A stretch of 62,380 nt of DNA from positions 1-62,380 of the forward strand of contig CANQNP010000003.1 of NCBI GenBank assembly GCA_947625235.1, given 5' to 3'. The position numbers and the translations under genes were made by a program. The notes under the pieces were generated by a model. The model was not told the origin of the DNA, did not search any database, and worked only from the letters and a program-made list of their open reading frames with translations. Each line of letters opens with the position of its first letter. Position 1 is the stretch's first letter. Below are positions 16,626 to 23,026 of this stretch, piece by piece. The stretch is from an uncultured Atopobiaceae bacterium (GTDB taxonomy: Bacteria > Actinomycetota > Coriobacteriia > Coriobacteriales > Atopobiaceae).

Positions 16626-18374
16626 CTAGAGGCCCCAGGCGACGAACCACACCACGAAACCCGAGGCCACGAAGGCGATGAGGAGCACGCCCTCGCACGC
16701 GAGGAGGAGCGATCGGGCGCGTGCGTGCTCGCCGAGCCACCACGTGCGCGGCCGCTTCGCGAGCGCCTCGTGCGAACCCTCGAGGCCGAGCGCGCCGCGA
16801 GCACGCGGGCCGAGATGCCGCGCGAGGAAGCGCATCTCGCGAATCGCATCGCCATCGAGCACGAGGCCGAGGATGAGCGGCAGGAACATGAGGTAGTAGC
16901 GCACTTGCATGCCGTTGATGAAGGTGACGCCCACCTCGTTGTAGCTCACGTAGAGCGCCGTGAGGAGCGCCCCGAAGGCGACGACGAAGCCCGAGATGGC
17001 GACCACGCGAAGCTGGCGTCCGCGCCGCGTGCTCGCCCAGGCGTCCGCCTCCGCGCGATCGGCCATGGTCGTCCACGCGAGGAGCAGGAGCTCGCCCGCC
17101 GCGATCACGGGCCCGAGGACGGGCCACGGCAGGTAGCAGAGGTTCACCGGGAGCTCGATGAAGATGCGCACCGGGTTCAGGTAGCTCGCCGTCGTGGTCG
17201 CGAGGCCGAGCGCGTAGTGCCAGGGCTCGCGGACCATGAGCGCGAGCTGCTCCGCGGGGTGCACGTTCGTCGTGGACTGCGTGTCCACGTTCGAGGCGCC
17301 GTTTGAGGACACGAAGGGCGCGAGGAAGCCCCATACGAGGTACGCGAGCATCCCGAGCCACGCCACGCGCCAGAGCCACGCGTTCCTTCGGCTTCGGAAC
17401 TTTCGGGCGGGCAGGCACAAGAAGACGAGCCCCCAGGGGAAGAGGATCGCCTTCACCGAGGTGGAGAGGTAGAAGGGCACGATCATCCAGAGCGCGCCCG
17501 AGATGCCGATCGTCTCGTCGGGCCTTTGGAGGCAGCCGATGAGGCTCGTCGTGGCGATGGCGGCGAAGCCCACCGTCCAGGGGTCGTAGCTCCAGTTCGC
17601 CGCGATGAAGAGCTGCGTGGGCAGGAGGGCGATCACGAGGAAGAGCCACTTGCCCGCCACGAGCCGGCGCATCGCGATCCAGGCGAGCACGCACCAGAGC
17701 GCGTAGTTCGCGATCCTGCCGAGGGCGTAGGTCCCAAGGAGCGGCAACCCCAGCGCGCGACCGAGCGCGAGCCCGCCCGCCATCGGGAGGCGCGCCACGA
17801 GCCCCATGCCGCCCATGCCCACGGCCTCTTCATCGTCTCCCAGGCGCGTGAGGCCCTCGAGGGTGATGCGCGCGCCCGAGGCCTCGGCTTCCTCCAGCGC
17901 CTCCACCTGCCTCTGAAGCCCCTCCTCGGAGAGCGAGAGCCGCCAGTTCGGGTGCCAGTCGTCATCGGAAGTGCCGAAGGGGATGAGTCCCACCTCGTAG
18001 ATGCCGTCGCGATCGTTCATGAGCCGATCGGCGCCGGAATAGGTGGCGTTTCCGCCCTGGGCGAGCACGAGCGAGCTCGAGAAGTGAGTCTGGCCGTCCC
18101 ACGAGACGGAGGCGATCGGCGGCATGAAGGCGACGAGCACGACGCCCATTGGCACGAGGAAGAACCAGAGCGCCGCCTCCGGACTCGCCACGAGCCGCTC
18201 GCGAAGCCAGAGGAAGGTCCACACCGCGCACGCCACGACACCGAGGAAGAGCTGGAAGCGCCAGGACGCGGGCCAGATGAGCCAGCCCACGAGCCAGCCC
18301 ACGAGCGCGAGCGCCGCTGAGCCAAGCGGCCCCGCGGCCACGCGCGCCAAGGTGGTCTTGTGCCCACTGCCCAT
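16626..18374 (-). CDS. DUF2142 family polytopic membrane protein
   Basis: A 582-residue membrane protein with roughly twelve hydrophobic segments. The first outside loop carries SVSWDGQTHF, and a later helix pair contains LLPTQLFIAANWSYDPW; both resemble DUF2142 proteins, which have a GT-C-like architecture and often sit in surface-glycan loci. A large loop rich in Glu and Ala lies at about residues 130-200. The ATG at 18374 is preferred over one at 18455 because it lies just before the first helix, though its ribosome site (GGGGCGAG) is weak. It is alone, upstream of the repeat mosaic and close to the rhamnose locus. A role in glycan transfer is inference. Confidence 0.8.
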   Translation of the reverse strand: MGSGHKTTLARVAAGPLGSAALALVGWLVGWLIWPASWRFQLFLGVVACAVWTFLWLRERLVASPEAALWFFLVPMGVVLVAFMPPIASVSWDGQTHFSSSLVLAQGGNATYSGADRLMNDRDGIYEVGLIPFGTSDDDWHPNWRLSLSEEGLQRQVEALEEAEASGARITLEGLTRLGDDEEAVGMGGMGLVARLPMAGGLALGRALGLPLLGTYALGRIANYALWCVLAWIAMRRLVAGKWLFLVIALLPTQLFIAANWSYDPWTVGFAAIATTSLIGCLQRPDETIGISGALWMIVPFYLSTSVKAILFPWGLVFLCLPARKFRSRRNAWLWRVAWLGMLAYLVWGFLAPFVSSNGASNVDTQSTTNVHPAEQLALMVREPWHYALGLATTTASYLNPVRIFIELPVNLCYLPWPVLGPVIAAGELLLLAWTTMADRAEADAWASTRRGRQLRVVAISGFVVAFGALLTALYVSYNEVGVTFINGMQVRYYLMFLPLILGLVLDGDAIREMRFLARHLGPRARGALGLEGSHEALAKRPRTWWLGEHARARSLLLACEGVLLIAFVASGFVVWFVAWGL

Positions 18375-18605
18375 CTCGCCCCATCGCCATGCCCGTTTCG
18401 ACCATTGTGACGCAAGCCGCCTGCTGCCCTCGGGGGGCAGTCCGCCGCATCCCAAGATTGCGCAGATGGCCTGCGGGCGTGCGCCATCTGCGCCCCCGCG
18501 TCGAGCGGGGCCTTGCGGCGCACGAGACCCTTCCGCGGGTGTGCGTGCGGTGCATGCGATCGTCGCTCAGCGGCTTATGGTGTACGCGGCCATGCCACGG
18601 GAGGG

Positions 18606-18756
18606 CTTGCGGTGCATCCCGTGGCACGGGTGGCCTTCGGGTGTGGCGACACGGGGCCAAAACGCCCGATTTCGCATGGTTTCGCACACCCTAAGCGCCT
18701 GTCTGGCACCTCTCGCTACACCCGAAGCGATCCCGTGCCACGGGATGCACCGCAAG
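18606..18756. repeat. Large inverted repeat inside a second repeat mosaic (about 18500-18860)
   Basis: Arms 18606-18644 and 18718-18756 are 39 bases each, match at 35 positions when one is reverse-complemented, and enclose a 73-base loop. The core is CCGTGCCACGGGATGCACC. Shorter related units (CACCGCAAGCGC, GCGGTGCAT) continue on both sides, from about 18500 to 18860. The block fills most of the 680-base gap between the DUF2142 start and the RiPP precursor and can form a long hairpin. I see no gene in the gap; the open frames across it only translate the repeats. Confidence 0.75.
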
Positions 18757-18992
18757 GGAGCCCGCGCCGCGGTTCCGCGCACCGCAAGCGCATCCGTGCC
18801 ATGGCGCTCCACCGCAAGCGCCCCTGCGCCATATGGCAACACCGCAGGGATGCCAGTGCGAGCGCCGCCTGGATAGGGAGCGATGCGCCATTCGCGTGGG
18901 ACGCGCGTGTGCACGAAAGGCGGGTGAGGATGCCCGCGTGCCTTCGCGTGCGCGCGTGGGCGGCCCGTCAACGCGGTCGCGTCGAAGATGGG

Positions 18993-18998
18993 GATAAT
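18993..18998 (+). promoter_or_regulatory. Candidate -10 element (GATAAT) of the RiPP precursor gene
   Basis: GATAAT matches the consensus at five of six bases, 57 bases before the precursor ATG and outside the repeat block. No good -35 hexamer is present, which could mean an activator is needed. Confidence 0.4.
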
Positions 18999-19006
18999 GG
19001 CCCCTA

Positions 19007-19034
19007 CGCATGCCCATCGGCGTCGGCGCATGCG
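19007..19034 (+). promoter_or_regulatory. Hairpin in the predicted 5' leader of the RiPP precursor
   Basis: CGCATGC and GCATGCG form a perfect seven-base stem, with two further G-C pairs possible inside. It ends about nine bases before the GAAGGGAA ribosome site and could influence translation. Confidence 0.35.
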
Positions 19035-19054
19035 ATCGATCGAAGGGAACGACC

Positions 19055-19441
19055 ATGGACGAGAAGATGACGAAGTTCTACGAGGCGTTGTCGGCTGACG
19101 AGGAGCTGCGAGCAGAACTCGTGCGTCTCACCGATAGCGTGGTCGTCGAGGGCGTCACCGAGGAGGAGGCCCGCCATCTCGTGGCCGAAGTCGTCGCCGT
19201 CTTCGCCGTCGAGCATGGCTTCGACCTCTCCCAGGAGGACATCCTCGCGGCGCGCTCGGACGCCGAGAGCGAGCTCTCCGAGGCCGAGCTCGCGGCGGTG
19301 GCGGGCGGAGGCGGCGCGAGCATCTGCTTCTGCGTCATCATCGGGGCCCTCAAGGGCTGCGGCTGCTTCTTCATGGGCGGGGACAATAGCGAGAATATGG
19401 GCGTCATCTGCGCGTTCGGCGGAGGCGGCATCGGCGACTAG
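19055..19441 (+). CDS. Nif11-type RiPP precursor with double-glycine leader and Cys-rich core
   Basis: A 128-residue protein. Residues 1-70 (KFYEALSADEELRAELVRL, then EHGFDLSQEDILA) match the Nif11-like leader pattern used by many ribosomally made, modified peptides. ELSEAELAAVAGG at 73-85 is a textbook double-glycine processing site. The predicted core (about residues 86-128) is hydrophobic and Gly-rich, with five Cys at 91, 93, 102, 104 and 119 arranged as CFC, CGC and a lone Cys, only two Ser and no Thr. The ATG at 19055 follows GAAGGGAA. I find no LanM, YcaO, radical SAM or peptidase-ABC gene within the window, so it is an orphan here. Cys-based chemistry or disulfides are more likely than Ser/Thr-Cys thioether rings, but this is inference. 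Confidence 0.85.
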   Translation: MDEKMTKFYEALSADEELRAELVRLTDSVVVEGVTEEEARHLVAEVVAVFAVEHGFDLSQEDILAARSDAESELSEAELAAVAGGGGASICFCVIIGALKGCGCFFMGGDNSENMGVICAFGGGGIGD

Positions 19442-19472
19442 GAGCTATTCCCGAGACACCAACTACGTTGAA

Positions 19473-19570
19473 CCGCCTGGCAAGGCCCCAGTTGGCCGTG
19501 GTCTTCGGCCGTCTGGACCGCAGCCATGCGGAAAGCGCACAAGCGGCTCAAGGCCTAAGCCTTGAGCCGC
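19473..19570 (+). ncRNA. Structured intergenic RNA element, copy A
   Basis: It begins 31 bases after the RiPP precursor stop. The order is a conserved CCGCNTGGCAAGGCC block, an 11-position stem (19488-19498 with 19506-19516) around the loop TGGTCTT, a conserved ACCGCAG, and a perfect 12-bp hairpin (GCGGCTCAAGGC with GCCTTGAGCCGC, loop CTAA). Copy B at 40159-40255 has the same order and element lengths with compensatory base changes. No T run follows the last hairpin. It may be a regulatory leader for rmlD, a 3' element or a mobile repeat. The orientation is assumed from the flanking genes. The remaining 160 bases to rmlD hold no other clear feature. Confidence 0.65.
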
Positions 19571-19733
19571 CACAGTGTTGGTTGTGATGCGAGAGGCGAC
19601 GGGCCTCCCACAGCGCTCCGGAAAAGAGCCAGTCCAGATACGAGCGAGGGCCCAAAGCGCAGGGCCAAGGATTGGCGAGGCAACAGGCCTGATACCATAC
19701 GAGCGTCATGTCCCCTGCGGCGACGGAGGCACG

Positions 19734-20663
19734 GTGAGGCTGCTCATCACGGGTGCGAAGGGCCAGCTTGGCGAAGAGCTCACGCGCGTGCTGCGCACGG
19801 GCCGGGCGGACATCGCGCCGGTGAACGCGCGCTGGACCGACGTCGAGTTCCTTCGCACGGACGTGGCGGCGGACGGGTCCACCGAGACGCTCGCGCTCGA
19901 CATCACGGATGCCGCCGCGGTGGATGCCTTCCTCGCCGAGCACGCGATCGATTGGGTGGTGAACTGCGCGGCGGCCACGAACGTGGACGGTTGCGAGGCG
20001 AATCCGGACCTCGCGCGGCGCCTGAACGCCGACGGTCCCGCGAACCTTGCGCGCGCGTGCGAGGCGTTTGGCACGCGGCTCCTCCACGTCTCGACGGACT
20101 ACGTGCTCGCGGGCGACGACCCGCTTCCGCAGGCGGAAGACGCCGAGCCCAACCCCAAGACCGTCTACGGCAAGACGAAGCTCGAGGGCGAGCGCCTCGT
20201 GGCCGCCCTCGCGCCGAGCAGCGTCATCGTGCGCACGGCCTGGCTCTACGCAAGCCACGGCAAGAACTTCGTCTTCACGATGAGCCGCCTCGGCCGCGAG
20301 CATGAGAGCGTGCGCGTGGTGGACGACCAGCACGGAAGCCCCACGAACGCGAACGACCTCGCCTGGGAGATCCTCGAGATCATGGCCTGGGCGGACGAGG
20401 TGGGAGACGAGGCCTCCGGCATCTGGCACGCCACGGGTGCCGGCACCACCACCTGGGACGCCTTCGCGAGGAAGATCTTCGAGCTCGAGGGGCTCACCTC
20501 AGAGGTGAGAGGCGTCTCCACCGAGGAGTGGGGCGCGCCCGCGCCGCGCCCGGCGTGGTCGGTGCTCGACAATCGACGCCTTCGGGAGACGATCGGCGAT
20601 GCGATGCGTCCCTGGGAAGAGGCGCTCGCGTCATTTGTGGCCGAGGAGGGCCTCGGCGCCTGA
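19734..20663 (+). CDS. rmlD: dTDP-4-dehydrorhamnose reductase
   Basis: A 309-residue NAD(P)H-dependent reductase that makes dTDP-L-rhamnose in the last step of the pathway. LLITGAKGQLGEEL is the nucleotide-binding loop, NCAAATNVDGCE is the family's substrate-side motif, STDYVLAG carries the catalytic Thr region, and YGKTKLEGE is the YxxxK catalytic pair. The GTG at 19734 is chosen because GGAGG sits four bases upstream and the protein then starts at the first strand. It opens the rhamnose-glycan locus and is followed by rmlB. A weak promoter (TTGGCG at 19672, TACCAT at 19693, spacing only 15) lies in the gap. Confidence 0.95.
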   Translation: MRLLITGAKGQLGEELTRVLRTGRADIAPVNARWTDVEFLRTDVAADGSTETLALDITDAAAVDAFLAEHAIDWVVNCAAATNVDGCEANPDLARRLNADGPANLARACEAFGTRLLHVSTDYVLAGDDPLPQAEDAEPNPKTVYGKTKLEGERLVAALAPSSVIVRTAWLYASHGKNFVFTMSRLGREHESVRVVDDQHGSPTNANDLAWEILEIMAWADEVGDEASGIWHATGAGTTTWDAFARKIFELEGLTSEVRGVSTEEWGAPAPRPAWSVLDNRRLRETIGDAMRPWEEALASFVAEEGLGA

Positions 20664-20708
20664 GCGGCGTTGGGCGCAGAGGCCCTACGAGAGGAGATCG
20701 CACGTCCC

Positions 20709-21791
20709 ATGAAGCGCTACCTCGTGACCGGCGGCGCCGGCTTCATCGGTTCGAACTTCGTGCTGCACCTGCTGCGCGCGCACGACGACGTGCGCGTGGT
20801 GAACGTGGACGCGCTCACCTACGCCGGCAACCTCGAGAACCTTCGCGAGGTGGAGGGCGATCCTCGCTACGCGTTTTGCCAGGCGGACATTCGCGACGCC
20901 GAGGCCATGGCCGCCGTCGTCGCGGCCGAGGAGCCGGACTACGTGGTGAACTTCGCCGCGGAGAGCCACGTGGATCGCTCGATCGAGGATCCGGGCATCT
21001 TCGAATCCACGAACGTCGGCGGCACGGTGAACCTGCTGAACGTGTGCCGCGCTGCGTGGGAGAGGCCAGGGGGCGGCGTCGGCGAGCACCGCTACCTGCA
21101 GGTTTCCACCGATGAGGTCTACGGGACGCTCTCGCTCGACGAGCCGGACACGTTCTTTCGCGAGACGACGCCGCTCTCTGCGCATTCGCCCTACTCGGCC
21201 TCGAAGGCCTCGGCCGACCTCTTCTGCCGTGCCTACGGCGACACCTTCGACTTTCCCGTGCTCATCACGCGCTGCTCGAACAACTACGGGCCGTATCAAT
21301 TCCCCGAGAAGCTCATCCCGCTCATGATCCACAACGCGGTGCACCACGAGCCGCTGCCCGTCTACGGCGATGGCCTGAACGTGCGCGATTGGCTCTACGT
21401 GGAGGACCACTGCGCGGCCATCGACCTCGTCCTTCGCAAGGGGAGGATCGGCGAGGTCTACAACGTGGGCGGCCATAACGAGCGCGCGAACCTCGACATC
21501 GTGGAGACGATCATCCGCCTCGTCTCGGAGCGGCTCGACGACCCCGAGATCAACGATGGGCTCATCACCTTCGTCGAGGATCGCAAGGGCCACGACCGCC
21601 GCTATGGCATCGACGCGGGAAAGATCGCCGCGGAGCTCGGCTGGGAGCCCAAGACCCCCTTCGAGGAGGGCATCGAGAAGACGATCGACTGGTACCTCGC
21701 GCACGCCGACTGGGTGGAGCGCGTGACGAGTGGCGCCTATAAGGCCTACTACGAAGAGATGTACGGCCACCGCGGCGCGGCGAGGGCCTAG
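20709..21791 (+). CDS. rmlB: dTDP-glucose 4,6-dehydratase
   Basis: A 360-residue short-chain dehydrogenase-type enzyme that converts dTDP-glucose to dTDP-4-keto-6-deoxyglucose. YLVTGGAGFIGSNFV binds NAD. QVSTDEVYGTL carries the catalytic Thr/Asp/Glu region, YSASKASAD is the YxxxK pair, and RCSNNYGPYQFPEKLIPL is diagnostic of RmlB. The ATG at 20709 lies two residues before the first strand; GAGGAG is about 13 bases upstream, a little far. It follows rmlD by 45 bases. rmlA, needed to make dTDP-glucose, is not in the window. Confidence 0.97.
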   Translation: MKRYLVTGGAGFIGSNFVLHLLRAHDDVRVVNVDALTYAGNLENLREVEGDPRYAFCQADIRDAEAMAAVVAAEEPDYVVNFAAESHVDRSIEDPGIFESTNVGGTVNLLNVCRAAWERPGGGVGEHRYLQVSTDEVYGTLSLDEPDTFFRETTPLSAHSPYSASKASADLFCRAYGDTFDFPVLITRCSNNYGPYQFPEKLIPLMIHNAVHHEPLPVYGDGLNVRDWLYVEDHCAAIDLVLRKGRIGEVYNVGGHNERANLDIVETIIRLVSERLDDPEINDGLITFVEDRKGHDRRYGIDAGKIAAELGWEPKTPFEEGIEKTIDWYLAHADWVERVTSGAYKAYYEEMYGHRGAARA

Positions 21792-21813
21792 GCGCTAAGC
21801 GAGGTCAGCGGCC

Positions 21814-22953
21814 ATGCGCATCGCCATCTTCTCCGCGCTCTACCCGCCGCACTTGGGCGGGGTCGAGCGCTTCACGCAAAGCCTCGCGCGCCACCTCGCC
21901 GCCCGCGGCGACGAGGTGCGGGTGGTGACGAGCGCGCTTGCGGGCGAGGATGCGGGCGAGGAGCGCGACGAGGCGGGCTTCACCATCACGCGACTCGCGT
22001 CGCGGGTGTTGCTCGACGGCAGGCTGCCGCTCGTGCGCCTCACCGATTCCGTGCGCGACGAGCTCGCGGATCTCGCCATGTGGAAGCCCGAGCGCATCCT
22101 CGTGAACACGCGCTTCTACCCGCTCTCGCTCGCGGGGGCTGCGCTCGGGAGCCGCGAGGGTGCGGACACGCTCGTCCTCGACCACGGCTCGGACTACCTC
22201 ACGATCGACAATCCCTCGCTCGACGTGGCGATTCGCGGCTACGAGCGCGCCGTTACCCGCCACCTCGTGAAGGGCGGGGCACGCTTCGCGGGCATCTCCG
22301 CCAAGAGCGCCGAGTGGCTTGCCGAGTTCGGCATCACATGCGACCTCGTGGTGCCGAACGCGATCGACGCCGCGGCCTTCCGCGCGGAGCGGACGCCACG
22401 GGGCTTCCGCCGCGAGCTGGGGATCTCCGAGGTCGCGCCGCTCGTGGCGTACGTGGGCCGCTTCACCGCGGCGAAGGGCGCGGACATCGCGCTCGAGGCC
22501 GCGAGGATGCTCCCGAGCACGCGGTTCGTCCTCGCGGGCTCGGGCGCGCTCGAGGAGGAGCTCCGCGAGCGCGCGCCGAAGAACCTCGCGGTCTTAGGGC
22601 CGCTTTCCCACGGCGACCTCTCCGCGCTCCTCGCCGAGGCCACGATCCTCGCGCTTCCGAGCGAGAGCGAGGGCTTCGCCACCGTGCTCCTCGAGGCGGG
22701 CGCCTGGGGCGTGCCCATCGTCGCCACCGAGGTGGGCGGCGTGGACGAGGTGCTCGCGAACCCAGAGTGGGGCGTCGTCCTCGACAGGCGGACGCCGCTC
22801 GCGCTCGCCGAGGGCATCGATCGCGTGCTCGCCTGGGGCCCCGGCGAGCGCGAACGGCGCGGCGAGGCGCTGAAAGCCCACGTGGGGGCCTCGTGTGGCT
22901 GGGATGCGACGCTCGCGGCGCTTGACGCGGCCTTCGCTCGCGGCGAGGGCTGA
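21814..22953 (+). CDS. Family 4 glycosyltransferase (GT-B fold)
   Basis: A 379-residue retaining glycosyltransferase. The N-terminal domain starts IFSALYPPHLGGVERF, typical of GT4 enzymes. The C-terminal domain has VAYVGRFTAAKGADIALEA for nucleotide-sugar phosphate contact, and LALPSESEGFATVLLEA containing the EX7E motif. It sits between rmlB and the large GT2 proteins, separated from rmlB by 22 bases, so it probably adds a sugar during assembly of the rhamnose-containing glycan on a lipid carrier. The sugar and linkage cannot be read from the sequence. Confidence 0.92.
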   Translation: MRIAIFSALYPPHLGGVERFTQSLARHLAARGDEVRVVTSALAGEDAGEERDEAGFTITRLASRVLLDGRLPLVRLTDSVRDELADLAMWKPERILVNTRFYPLSLAGAALGSREGADTLVLDHGSDYLTIDNPSLDVAIRGYERAVTRHLVKGGARFAGISAKSAEWLAEFGITCDLVVPNAIDAAAFRAERTPRGFRRELGISEVAPLVAYVGRFTAAKGADIALEAARMLPSTRFVLAGSGALEEELRERAPKNLAVLGPLSHGDLSALLAEATILALPSESEGFATVLLEAGAWGVPIVATEVGGVDEVLANPEWGVVLDRRTPLALAEGIDRVLAWGPGERERRGEALKAHVGASCGWDATLAALDAAFARGEG

Positions 22954-23026
22954 ATAGTTGTGGGGGGTGGCTGGTATCCTTGCCGAGGGAGGGCCCGCGA
23001 GCAGGCCCTCGCGAAGGGAAGGATCG

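Noticed and set aside
18567-19031. A 154-codon minus-strand frame across the second repeat mosaic
   Set aside because: It only translates the palindromic repeats, has no ribosome site and overlaps other equally long frames there.
19505-19530. T-box-like sequence (TGG then ACCGC) in element A
   Set aside because: The consensus TGGNACCGCG is not met, copy B lacks the TGG, and no specifier-loop Stem I is visible upstream. The downstream genes are not aminoacyl-tRNA or amino-acid genes.
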